Positions 18,513-26,790 of a stretch of DNA of 64,000 nucleotides are shown here, one piece after another; the stretch's first letter is position 1, and every line of letters begins with the position of its first letter. The DNA comes from Prosthecodimorpha hirschii. GTDB taxonomy: Bacteria; Pseudomonadota; Alphaproteobacteria; Rhizobiales; Ancalomicrobiaceae. The translations under genes and the position numbers were made by a program. The stretch lies in NCBI RefSeq assembly GCF_001305515.1, contig NZ_LJYW01000001.1:4385033-4449032 (forward strand). Direction: 5' to 3'. The notes under the pieces are model-generated. The model was not told the DNA's origin. It was given only the letters and a program-made list of their open reading frames with translations, and ran no database searches.

Positions 18513-19754
18513 ATGAGCCCTGCGGACAAGAACATGCCCGGCCTCGATCTCAGGTCGATCCCGCGCATCGCCGTGCAGGCCTTCTGCGAGACGAAGGAGG
18601 TGGCCGACATCGTCGAGGCCGCCGCCGCCGACCGTCGCATGGTCAAAGCCCATACCAAGGTGCAGACCGGCGGTCTCGCCGCGGCCGTCGATTTCTACGG
18701 CACGGCGCCGACGCCGAACCTCGTCATCGTCGAATCGCGCGAGGGACGCGACGTGATCCTCGGCCAGCTCGACCAGCTGGCCGAGAATTGCGACCCCGGC
18801 TCGAAGGTGATCGTGATCGGGCATATCAACGACGTGATTCTCTACCGCGAGCTGACGCGGCGCGGCGTCTCGGAATACATGGTCGCGCCGATCACCGTGT
18901 TCGATCTCATCCGCGAGATCGGCGAAATCTACTACAAGCCCGACGCCGCCCCGCTCGGCCGCACGGTCGCCTTCGTCGGCGCCAAGGGCGGCTGCGGCGC
19001 CTCGACCTTGTCGCACAATGTCGCCTGGGCCTGCGCCAAGACCTACAATCACGAGGTCGTTCTGGCCGATCTCGACCTCGCCTTCGGCACCGCCGGGCTG
19101 GATTTCAACCTCGACCCGACCCAGGGCATCGGCGATGCGCTGGCGGCGCCCGAGCGGGTCGACGATGTCTATCTCGACCGGCTGCTCGCCAAATGCGCCG
19201 AGAATCTTCACCTGCTGGCGGCGCCCGCGACGCTCGACCGCCCCTACGAATATGACGAGGCCGCCTTCGATCCGATCATCGATGCCACCCGCACGGGCGT
19301 GCCGATCGTGGTGCTGGACGTGCCGCATCTGTGGACCGGCTGGGTCCGGCGGGTGCTGCGCTCCGTCGACGAGGCGGTGCTGGTCTGCGCCCCGGATCTC
19401 GCGAACCTGCGCAACGCCAAGAACCTCGCCGATACCCTGAAGCAGGCGCGTCCGAACGATGCGCCGCCGCGCCTGGTCATGAACATGGTCGGCGTCCCGA
19501 AGCGGCCGGAGATCAAGCCGGAGGAATTCGCCAAGGCGCTCGGCCTGCCGATCACCGCGCAGATTCCGTTCGACGCCGCCCTGTTCGGCACCGCCTCGAA
19601 CAACGGCCAGATGATCGCCGAGACCGATCCGAAGAGCGCGGTCGGCGAGACCTTCCGCCAGCTCGCGCAGGTCGTCACCGGCAAGCACGAAATCAAGAAG
19701 GCGAGGCGCTCTCCCTTCGCGCCGCTGCTGGCGCGGTTGCGGGGCGCCAAGTGA
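18513..19754 (+). CDS. cpaE: Tad pilus localisation ATPase CpaE/TadZ
   Basis: This 413-residue protein combines an atypical receiver-like domain (about residues 15-140) with a MinD/ParA-type ATPase. The deviant Walker A motif is KGGCGAST at residues 158-165, followed by VVLADLDLAFGTAGLDFNL and the later IVVLDVPHLWTGW segment. CpaE/TadZ marks the cell pole and recruits the pilus machine in studied species. The long open frame extends upstream through cpaD in another frame; ATG 18513, one base after the cpaD stop codon, is the natural start. Confidence 0.92.
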   Translation: MSPADKNMPGLDLRSIPRIAVQAFCETKEVADIVEAAAADRRMVKAHTKVQTGGLAAAVDFYGTAPTPNLVIVESREGRDVILGQLDQLAENCDPGSKVIVIGHINDVILYRELTRRGVSEYMVAPITVFDLIREIGEIYYKPDAAPLGRTVAFVGAKGGCGASTLSHNVAWACAKTYNHEVVLADLDLAFGTAGLDFNLDPTQGIGDALAAPERVDDVYLDRLLAKCAENLHLLAAPATLDRPYEYDEAAFDPIIDATRTGVPIVVLDVPHLWTGWVRRVLRSVDEAVLVCAPDLANLRNAKNLADTLKQARPNDAPPRLVMNMVGVPKRPEIKPEEFAKALGLPITAQIPFDAALFGTASNNGQMIAETDPKSAVGETFRQLAQVVTGKHEIKKARRSPFAPLLARLRGAK

Positions 19755-19797
19755 ACAGGTCCGCCGCCGCGCGTGACGCAGGTTCAGAGGACTGAGG

Positions 19798-21252
19798 ATG
19801 TTCGGTAAGCGCGGAGCATCAGGCACTGGAACGGTCCCGCCGCCCCCACCGAAACCGGTGCCGGCGGCGCCGGCCGGATCTGCGCGACCGCCCGAACCGG
19901 CGTCCCCGTCGGGGGCGTCGGATGCGGCCATCCCGCCGAACCGGCCCGAGGCCCGGCCGCGCTCGGAGGAATATTACGACGTCAAGAGCTCGATCTTCTC
20001 CGCGCTGATCGACACGATCGACCTCTCCCAGCTGGCCCGGCTCGATATCGAGTCCGCCCGTGAGGAGATCCGCGACGTCGTCAACGAGATCATCCAGCTG
20101 AAGAACGTGGTGATGTCGATCGCCGAGCAGGAGGAACTGCTCGAGGACATCGTCAACGACGTGCTCGGCTATGGTCCGCTCGAGCCGTTGCTGGCGCGCG
20201 ACGACATCGCCGACATCATGGTCAACGGTGCCGAACGGACCTTCATCGAAGTCAGCGGCAAGGTGCAGCTGACCAATATCCGGTTCCGCGACAATCAGCA
20301 GTTGATGAACATCTGCCAGCGCATCGTCAGCCAGGTCGGCCGGCGCGTCGACGAATCGAGCCCGATCTGCGACGCGCGCCTGCCCGACGGGTCGCGCGTC
20401 AACGTGATCGCGCCGCCGCTGGCCATCGACGGCCCGGCCCTCACCATCCGCAAGTTCAAGAAGGACAAGCTGACCCTCGACCAGCTGGTGAAGTTCGGCT
20501 CCATCTCGCCGGAGGGGGCGACCGTCCTGCAGGTGATCGGTCTCAGCCGATGCAACGTCATCGTCTCGGGCGGTACCGGCTCGGGCAAGACGACGCTGCT
20601 CAACTGCCTGACGCGCTACATCGAGACCACCGAACGCATCGTCACCTGCGAGGACGCGGCCGAACTGCAGCTCCAGCAGCCGCATGTGGTGCGCCTCGAA
20701 ACCCGGCCGCCGAACCTGGAGGGCGAGGGGCAGGTGACCATGCGCGATCTCGTCCGCAACTGCCTGCGCATGCGTCCCGAACGGATCATCGTCGGCGAGG
20801 TGCGCGGACCGGAGGCCTTCGACCTGTTGCAGGCGATGAACACCGGCCATGACGGCTCGATGGGCACGCTGCACGCCAACAGCCCGCGCGAGGCCCTGTC
20901 GCGCATGGAATCGATGATCACGATGGGCGGCTTCTCGCTGCCCTCCAAGACCATCCGCGAGATGATCGTGTCCTCGGTCGACGTCATCGTCCAGGCCGCG
21001 CGCCTGCGCGACGGTTCGCGCCGGATCACGCACATCACCGAGGTGATGGGCATGGAAGGCGACGTGATCATCACCCAGGACCTGTTCCTCTACGAGATCC
21101 TCGGCGAGGACGAGCACGGCCGGATCATCGGCCGGCATCGCTCGACCGGCATCGGCCGGCCGCGCTTCTGGGAGCGGGCGCGCTACTACAACCAGGAAAA
21201 GCGGCTGGCCGACGCGCTCGACAAGGCCGACATCGGCGAGGCGGCAGCGTGA
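19798..21252 (+). CDS. cpaF: Tad pilus assembly ATPase CpaF/TadA
   Basis: A 484-residue secretion ATPase of the VirB11/GspE superfamily. After a Pro/Ala-rich N-terminus, the CpaF all-alpha domain carries YYDVKSSIFSALIDTID and IVNDVLGYGPLEPLLARDDI. The Walker A motif is GGTGSGKTTLL with G258 to K264. The Asp box, Walker B (PERIIVGEVRGPEAFDLLQAM) and His box (GHDGSMGTLHANSPREALSR) follow in order. It hydrolyses ATP at the inner membrane to drive pilus extension and possibly retraction. GACTGAGG precedes the ATG. Confidence 0.96.
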   Translation: MFGKRGASGTGTVPPPPPKPVPAAPAGSARPPEPASPSGASDAAIPPNRPEARPRSEEYYDVKSSIFSALIDTIDLSQLARLDIESAREEIRDVVNEIIQLKNVVMSIAEQEELLEDIVNDVLGYGPLEPLLARDDIADIMVNGAERTFIEVSGKVQLTNIRFRDNQQLMNICQRIVSQVGRRVDESSPICDARLPDGSRVNVIAPPLAIDGPALTIRKFKKDKLTLDQLVKFGSISPEGATVLQVIGLSRCNVIVSGGTGSGKTTLLNCLTRYIETTERIVTCEDAAELQLQQPHVVRLETRPPNLEGEGQVTMRDLVRNCLRMRPERIIVGEVRGPEAFDLLQAMNTGHDGSMGTLHANSPREALSRMESMITMGGFSLPSKTIREMIVSSVDVIVQAARLRDGSRRITHITEVMGMEGDVIITQDLFLYEILGEDEHGRIIGRHRSTGIGRPRFWERARYYNQEKRLADALDKADIGEAAA

Positions 21253-21266
21253 CGGGAGCCGGGTGA

Positions 21267-22268
21267 ATGTTCGGGCCGACCTTCACAATCCTGGCCATTA
21301 CGGTGCTCGCCATGCTGTCCGCGGGCGGCATCGCCTGGGCGCTGCTGTTCTCGCGCGTCCAGTCCGAGAACCTGACCGAGAAGCGCGTCGGCGCGCTGAT
21401 CGACCGCGAGCGGGTCTCTTCGGAGAAGCGCATCCAGGCCGAGCAGAGCCAGCGCCGGCGCGGCATCCAGGACGCCATCCGCGATTTCGAGGCCAAGCAG
21501 CAGGCCAAGCTGAAGCAGAACGCCTCGCCGCCGCTCGCGCTCCGGCTCAGCCAGGCCGGCCTGAAATGGACCAAGAAGTCCTTCTTCATCTTCTCGATGC
21601 TGTGCGGGCTCGGCTTCGTCGTGCTGTCCCTGTTCATCAAGGCCAAGCTGTTCATCGCCGCCGGCGCCTTCATCATCGGCGCCTTCGGCTTTCCGCGCTG
21701 GTTCCTGGCGTTCCGGCGCAAGCGGCGGATCAAGCAGTTCGTCGACGAACTGCCCAATGCGGTCGACGTGATCGTGCGCGGCATCAAGTCCGGCCTGCCG
21801 CTCGGCGACTGTCTGCGCATCATCGCCAACGAATCGCGCGAGCCCGTGCGCAGCGAGTTCCGCCAGATCGTCGAGGCGCAGCATATGGGCGTGCCGCTCG
21901 GCGAGGCCTGTCAGAAGCTGTTCGAGCGGATGCCGGTGCAGGAGGCCAACTTCTTCGGCATCGTGATCATGATCCAGCAGAAGGCCGGCGGCAATCTGTC
22001 CGAAACGCTCGGCAATCTCTCGCGCGTCCTGCGCGACCGCAAGAAGATGCGCGCCAAGATCGCCGCCGTGTCGATGGAGGCCAAGGCCTCCGCCGGCATC
22101 ATCGGCTCGCTGCCGGTGATCGTCTCGCTGCTCGTCTATGTCACCAGCCCGAACTACATCTCGGTCCTGTTCACGACGACGTCCGGCAACATGATCGTGG
22201 CGAGCGGCCTGCTCTACATGTTCATCGGCATCATGGTCATGAAGAAGATGATCAACTTCGATTTCTGA
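21267..22268 (+). CDS. tadB: Tad pilus inner-membrane platform protein TadB
   Basis: The 333-residue protein has an N-terminal membrane helix, a long charged cytoplasmic stretch and two helices near residues 105-145. The GspF/type II secretion F domain is recognisable by RRIKQFVDELPNAVDVIVRG, LPLGDCLRIIANES and VQEANFFGIVIMIQQKAGGN, and two more helices close the protein. It forms the inner-membrane platform with TadC above the CpaF motor. It starts 14 bp after cpaF, with GGGAGCCGGGTGA upstream. Confidence 0.93.
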   Translation: MFGPTFTILAITVLAMLSAGGIAWALLFSRVQSENLTEKRVGALIDRERVSSEKRIQAEQSQRRRGIQDAIRDFEAKQQAKLKQNASPPLALRLSQAGLKWTKKSFFIFSMLCGLGFVVLSLFIKAKLFIAAGAFIIGAFGFPRWFLAFRRKRRIKQFVDELPNAVDVIVRGIKSGLPLGDCLRIIANESREPVRSEFRQIVEAQHMGVPLGEACQKLFERMPVQEANFFGIVIMIQQKAGGNLSETLGNLSRVLRDRKKMRAKIAAVSMEAKASAGIIGSLPVIVSLLVYVTSPNYISVLFTTTSGNMIVASGLLYMFIGIMVMKKMINFDF

Positions 22269-22351
22269 CCGTGCGGCGCGCCCGGCGGCGGGGCGCGGTG
22301 CGGTGCGGCGGCGGTATGCGGCGGGCGGCCGCGTTCTAGACGGGTGACGGC

Positions 22352-23329
22352 ATGTTCAAGACCATCATGACGCTGATGACGGATCCGAGCTTCATGCTCG
22401 GCGTCCTCGTCGCGATCGGCGTCGCCGCCACGATCATCACCCTGACCATGCCGCTCCTGGAGCGCGACCAGCTGAAGACGCGCATGAAGGCGGTCGGCGT
22501 CGAGCGCGAGAAGATCCGGGCGCGCGAGCGGGCGCGACTGGCGGCGGAATCCAAGATCAGCCTGCGCAACGAGCCGAAGGCCTATATGCGCGAGCTGGTC
22601 GACCGGTTCAATCTGCGCGAGACGCTCGCTGACGAAGGCACCCAGAACAAGCTGCGCATGGCCGGCTTCCGCGGCCAGGCGCCGATCACCGTCTATCTGT
22701 TCGCGCGCTTCGTGCTGCCCTTCGCGCTGTTCATCCTCGGCACGACCTATTTCTTCGTGCTGGCCAAGGGATCGGCGACGCCGGCCGGCATGAAGGTGGC
22801 CTATTCGGTCGGGCTCGCCGGGCTCGGCCTCTATCTGCCCAACCTCTATCTCTCCAACATGATCCAGAAGCGGCAGGTGTCGATCCGGCGCTCCTGGCCG
22901 GATGCGCTCGACCTGACGCTGATCTGCGTGGAATCCGGCATGTCGATCGAGGCCGCGTTCCGCAAGGTGGCCGAGGAGATCGGCTCCTCGTCGATCCCGC
23001 TCGCCGAGGAGATGTCGCTGACCTGCGCCGAGCTCTCCTTCCTGCAGGAGCGGCGCAAGGCCTACGAGAACCTGGCCATGCGCACGGGCCTCGAATCGGT
23101 CAAGGGCGTGGTCACGGCGCTGATCCAGGCGGAGCGCTACGGCACGCCGCTCGGCCAGGCGCTGCGCGTGCTGTCGCAGGAAAGCCGCGACGCGCGCATG
23201 GCCGAGGCCGAGAAGAAGGCCGCCGCGCTGCCGCCCAAGCTGACCGTGCCGATGATCGTATTCTTCCTGCCGGTGCTGTTCATCGTCATCATGGGCCCGG
23301 CCATGATCCAGCTGCTCAAGCTGAACTGA
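22352..23329 (+). CDS. tadC: Tad pilus inner-membrane platform protein TadC
   Basis: A 325-residue paralogue of TadB with the GspF domain in its second half: RRSWPDALDLTLICVESGMS, FRKVAEEIGSSSIPLAEEM and YGTPLGQALRVLSQESRDARM are diagnostic. The last hydrophobic segment KLTVPMIVFFLPVLFIVIMGPAM completes the membrane anchor. An 83-bp gap separates it from tadB. It is the last plus-strand gene of the cpa operon and faces the convergent tadD gene across a hairpin. Confidence 0.92.
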   Translation: MFKTIMTLMTDPSFMLGVLVAIGVAATIITLTMPLLERDQLKTRMKAVGVEREKIRARERARLAAESKISLRNEPKAYMRELVDRFNLRETLADEGTQNKLRMAGFRGQAPITVYLFARFVLPFALFILGTTYFFVLAKGSATPAGMKVAYSVGLAGLGLYLPNLYLSNMIQKRQVSIRRSWPDALDLTLICVESGMSIEAAFRKVAEEIGSSSIPLAEEMSLTCAELSFLQERRKAYENLAMRTGLESVKGVVTALIQAERYGTPLGQALRVLSQESRDARMAEAEKKAAALPPKLTVPMIVFFLPVLFIVIMGPAMIQLLKLN

Positions 23330-23457
23330 GGCCGGCCCGCCGGTTCGCATCCGTGCGGCCGACGGGGCGTGTCTGCGATCTCCGAGCTGGCCGGACCCTC
23401 CGGGCGCGCGCCGATCGCCCGCGTCCGAACGGCGCGCCATCCGCCCGACAAGCGAAA

Positions 23458-23489
23458 GCCGCGCGGTCCGGGGTCTCGGACGGCGCGGC
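23458..23489 (-). terminator. Bidirectional-looking hairpin between tadC and tadD
   Basis: A 13-bp inverted repeat with one mismatch (23458-23470 against 23477-23489, loop GGGTCT) lies between the convergent tadC and tadD genes. Read on the minus strand the stem is followed by TTTCGCTT, as expected for an intrinsic terminator of tadD. Next to it, 23524-23565 is a short GC-rich direct repeat (GGGGCGGCCGGAGC, two to three copies) of no evident function. Confidence 0.6.
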
Positions 23490-23571
23490 GGGGTCTCATG
23501 AAGCGATGGGGCAGGCCCGGATGGGCCTGAGCGGGGCGGCCGGAGCGGGGCGGCCGGAGCGGAGCGGGGCC

Positions 23572-24363
23572 TCAGGCGCCGGTCTTGCGCCGGTCCGGCT
23601 GGCGGACATCCTTGAAGGTGCTCTGCTGGGCCAGCATGGCGCGCAGATAGTTCACGTTCTCCTGCGCCTGGGCCGGCGAGAGTTCGGCGCGCGCGACCTT
23701 CTCCGCCTCGTCGAACTTGCCCTGCAGGCCGAGCGCCAGCGCGAGGTTCTGGCGCACGCGGCTGTCGGCGCGCGGCTGGGCGGCCGCCTTGCGCAGCGTC
23801 GCCTCGGCGTTGGCCGCCTCGTTGGCGAGCAGGTAGGACAGGCCGAGATTGTTCAGGACGCTCGGCTCGTCCGGCACGATCTTCAGGGCCGTCTGATAGG
23901 CCTTGCGCGCCTCGCCGACATTGCCGAGCTGATCCAGGATGGCGCCTTCCGCGGAGAGCAGGCGCCAGTCCGGCGTGGTCAGCGAGTTGGCGTTGCGGAC
24001 CACCTTCAGGGCCGTTTCCAGGTCGCCGTTGGAGGCCAGCGCCTTGCCGTAGGCCGACGCGATCTGGCCGTCCTTCGGATAGACCAGGATGGCGCGCCGC
24101 AGCACCTCGACCGACTGCTGGGTCTGGCCGTTCAGCCGCAGCGCCTGCGCATAGCCGAGGATCGCATCGCGGTTCTCGGGCGCCTCGACATAGCGCTTCG
24201 CCCAGCTGTCGACGCTCGTCTTGAGGGTCTCCTCGGCCTGCGGGCCGATGCTGCCGGTGGTCGCCGGATCGGGCTGCTGCGGCTTGCGGGCGCAGCCGCC
24301 GACGATCAGCGCGGCGGTCACGGCGAGGGCGAGAACGGGCAGGGGACGCGGAAGATGAGACAT
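23572..24363 (-). CDS. tadD: TPR lipoprotein TadD
   Basis: The 263-residue protein has a signal peptide with lipobox IVGGCARK, so it is probably an outer-membrane lipoprotein. The mature part has four to five TPR-like helical repeats (for example AILGYAQALRLNGQTQQSVE and SVLNNLGLSYLLANEAANAE). TadD acts as pilotin-like factor for secretin assembly in Tad systems. It is transcribed convergently to tadC and a CtrA-like site lies about 56 bp before its start. Confidence 0.88.
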   Translation of the reverse strand: MSHLPRPLPVLALAVTAALIVGGCARKPQQPDPATTGSIGPQAEETLKTSVDSWAKRYVEAPENRDAILGYAQALRLNGQTQQSVEVLRRAILVYPKDGQIASAYGKALASNGDLETALKVVRNANSLTTPDWRLLSAEGAILDQLGNVGEARKAYQTALKIVPDEPSVLNNLGLSYLLANEAANAEATLRKAAAQPRADSRVRQNLALALGLQGKFDEAEKVARAELSPAQAQENVNYLRAMLAQQSTFKDVRQPDRRKTGA

Positions 24364-24418
24364 GGACGGTCACCGGCGAGGTCGGACGAGACCACGTCCC
24401 TGCAATAGTCCGTTAACC

Positions 24419-24433
24419 CTAATGATCGGTTAA
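24419..24433 (-). promoter_or_regulatory. Candidate CtrA-binding site upstream of tadD
   Basis: On the minus strand the sequence reads TTAACCGATCATTAG, a TTAA-N7-TTAR match to the CtrA consensus with one mismatch. A further GTTAAC lies at 24412-24417. The site is 56 bp before tadD and is in the divergent space shared with the aminopeptidase gene. Confidence 0.4.
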
Positions 24434-24558
24434 GGCGCCCCGCCCGCAGCGCCGGGCCGGGTCCCGGCAGGCCCCGGTGGACATGCCGCCGCGGCGCGGT
24501 AAAGTCCCGCAACGGCGCCCGAATTTCCGGTTCCGCACGCGACGAGGACTTGAACACC

Positions 24559-25956
24559 GTGACTGCTCGCATCCTGCCGGCCGACGGGTCCGGTCCCACC
24601 CTCGCCATCCGCGCGGTCGCCGCGGCCGACCTCGCCGCGCTCCTCGACAGCCTGCCCCCGGCCGCCGCGACCTTCGCCCGCGCCTCCGGCTTCGAGGCCG
24701 CCGCCGGCAGCCATCTGGTCGTTCCGGAAGCCTCCGGCGGCATCGGTTCGGTCCTGTTCGGCCTCGGCAAGGGCTCGGATGCGGCCTCGCCCTTCCTGAT
24801 CGGCAAGCTCTCGACCCTGCTGCCGGCCGGCGACTACCGCTTCGAAAGCGGCGTCGCCGACGAGACCCTGGCGGCGCTGGCCTGGGCGCTCGGCGCCTAC
24901 CGCTTCCGCCGCTACAAGCGCGGCGGGGAGGGCGGCGACGGCCCCGTCGCCCGGCTGAAGCTCGGCCCGACCGTCGACCGCGCGCGGCTTGAAAGCCAGA
25001 TCGCCGCCATCACGGGCGTGCGCGACCTGGTCAACACGCCGGCCAACGATCTCGGCCCGGCCGAACTCGCGGCTGCGGCCGCCGAGATGGCCGGCAGCGC
25101 CGGCGCATCCTTCCGGGTGCTCGCCGGCGACGACCTCGCCGCCGGCTTCCCGTTGATCCAGGCGGTCGGCCAGGGCTCGGACCGGGCGCCGCGGCTGATC
25201 GATCTCGTCTGGGGCGACCCGGACCACCCGAAGGTGACGCTGGTCGGCAAGGGCGTCTGCTTCGACACCGGCGGCCTCGACATCAAGCCCGACACCAACA
25301 TGCTCCTGATGAAGAAGGACATGGGCGGCGCCGCCAACGTGCTCGGCCTGGCGCGCATGATCGTCGACGCCCGGCTCCCGGTGCGCCTGCGCGTGCTGAT
25401 CCCGGCGGTCGAGAATGCCATTTCGGGCCGCGCCTTCCGGCCGAGCGACGTGTTTCCGAGCCGCAAGGGCCTGACCGTCGAGATCGGCAACACCGATGCC
25501 GAGGGCCGGCTGGTGCTGGCCGACGCGCTGGCGCTCGCCGACGAGGAGGCGCCCGACCTGATCGTCGACATGGCGACGCTGACCGGCGCGGCCCGCGTCG
25601 CGCTCGGCCCCGACGTGCCGCCCTTCTACACCGACGACGACGGCTTCGCCGCCGAACTCGCCGCGGCCTCGGCGGCCGTGCACGATCCGCTGTGGCGCCT
25701 GCCGCTCTGGATGCCCTATGCGCCGATGCTGGAGTCCAAGATCGCCGACACCAACAATATCGGCTCGGGCGGCTTCGCCGGCTCGATCATCGCGGCCCTG
25801 TTCCTGAAGAAATTCGTCGAGCGGGCGCGCACCTGGGTGCATCTCGACATCTATGCCTGGAACCCGTCGCCGAAGCCCGGCCGCCCCGACGGCGGCGAGG
25901 CCCAGGGCATCCGCGCCCTGTTCGCGGCCATCGAGAAGCGCTACGCCGGCGCCTGA
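24559..25956 (+). CDS. M17 leucyl aminopeptidase family protein
   Basis: A 465-residue M17 metallo-aminopeptidase that removes N-terminal residues from peptides in the cytoplasm. The two-metal site is clear: LVGKGVCFDTGGLDIKP (Lys and Asp ligands), MKKDMGGAANVLGLAR (Asp) and the signature GNTDAEGRLVLADAL. The N-terminal 150 residues are diverged, as in the PepB/LAP-like branch of alphaproteobacteria. No ATG is near; TTG at 24550 or GTG at 24559 could start it, and GTG has the better distance from GAGGA. It is divergent from tadD. Confidence 0.9.
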   Translation: MTARILPADGSGPTLAIRAVAAADLAALLDSLPPAAATFARASGFEAAAGSHLVVPEASGGIGSVLFGLGKGSDAASPFLIGKLSTLLPAGDYRFESGVADETLAALAWALGAYRFRRYKRGGEGGDGPVARLKLGPTVDRARLESQIAAITGVRDLVNTPANDLGPAELAAAAAEMAGSAGASFRVLAGDDLAAGFPLIQAVGQGSDRAPRLIDLVWGDPDHPKVTLVGKGVCFDTGGLDIKPDTNMLLMKKDMGGAANVLGLARMIVDARLPVRLRVLIPAVENAISGRAFRPSDVFPSRKGLTVEIGNTDAEGRLVLADALALADEEAPDLIVDMATLTGAARVALGPDVPPFYTDDDGFAAELAAASAAVHDPLWRLPLWMPYAPMLESKIADTNNIGSGGFAGSIIAALFLKKFVERARTWVHLDIYAWNPSPKPGRPDGGEAQGIRALFAAIEKRYAGA

Positions 25957-26396
25957 GCGCGGTCGCTCGAGGATCATCCGGTCTGAAGGGATCGGATGAT
26001 CCTCTGCATGTTTTTGTTGGCGCAAGCTGTTTCCGATCGCGGATCGCTCCGATCGGACCTTGCTCTCACCGGCGGCGTTCGGCCGGACGGCGCGACGGCC
26101 CCGGCGGTGCGCCGGCTCCGGCCGGGCGGCTGCCGGCGCGGGGGCCGGCCGTCGGACGGTCCGGATCCGGTCCGGCAAGGAGGCGGTTCGTCGGGTCAAG
26201 GACGATCCGTGCGCCATGACCCAATGCAGGCGCGGAGGCACGTCTCGCTCGCTCCCTCCCTTGCCCGTTCGCCCGTGGGCCGGATACCATTCCGGCTGCG
26301 AAACGAACGCCTGCCAAGACCTCGCGCCCCCGAAATCGAGCCCCCAGACATCGATCTCCCCGCCAGCGATCCCTCCGACATCGAGCGCCCTCCGTC
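25957..26396. repeat. Intergenic region with palindromic dispersed element
   Basis: No gene is evident in these 440 bases. At 25970-26003 an 11-bp perfect inverted repeat (AGGATCATCCG / CGGATGATCCT, 12-base spacer) follows the aminopeptidase stop codon by 14 bp. It is followed by GCAAGCTGTTTCC and a second short palindrome around CCGATCGCGGATCGCTCCGATCGG (split at 26033-26056). The arrangement resembles the intergenic palindromic elements scattered through Rhizobiales genomes and may also end transcription. The remainder is ordinary GC-rich spacer. Confidence 0.5.
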
Positions 26397-26747
26397 ATGC
26401 CGGTCGAACTGCGCCCCAGCCAGGCCTTGAAGCTCTGGCACGACGTGACCATCGATCTGGTGCGCGGCGACGGCACCGACCTGACCGCCCGGCAGTTGGC
26501 CGTGCTGCTGACCGTCTATCTGGAGCCCCCGCCCCACACCGTGCGCGGCCTCGCCGCCCGGCTCGACGTGACCAAGCCGGTGGTCACCCGCGCCCTCGAC
26601 GCGCTCGGCCGGCTCGGCCTGATCGAGCGCCGCCGCGACGAGATCGACCTGCGCAACGTCCTGATCCAGCGCACCGTCGCCGGCGCGTTGTGGGTCGAAC
26701 GCCTCGGCGATCGCGTCATCGCCCGCGCCAAAGGCCTACCGCGGTAG
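26397..26747 (+). CDS. MarR-family transcriptional regulator
   Basis: A 116-residue winged-helix protein of the MarR type. HTVRGLAARLDVTKPVVTRAL forms the recognition helix region, followed by LGLIERRRDEIDLRNV, the wing. It is shorter than most MarR proteins: the N-terminal dimerisation helix is present (LRPSQALKLWHDVTIDLV), but the C-terminal helix is short. The ligand and targets cannot be told. In related genomes a similar regulator follows the M17 peptidase and an NlpC/P60 gene; here the NlpC/P60 gene is 13 kb away. Confidence 0.82.
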   Translation: MPVELRPSQALKLWHDVTIDLVRGDGTDLTARQLAVLLTVYLEPPPHTVRGLAARLDVTKPVVTRALDALGRLGLIERRRDEIDLRNVLIQRTVAGALWVERLGDRVIARAKGLPR

Positions 26748-26790
26748 CGGGGATCGGAGGGCGGGAAGGCCGTTCGCCCCCGAGCCTGGG

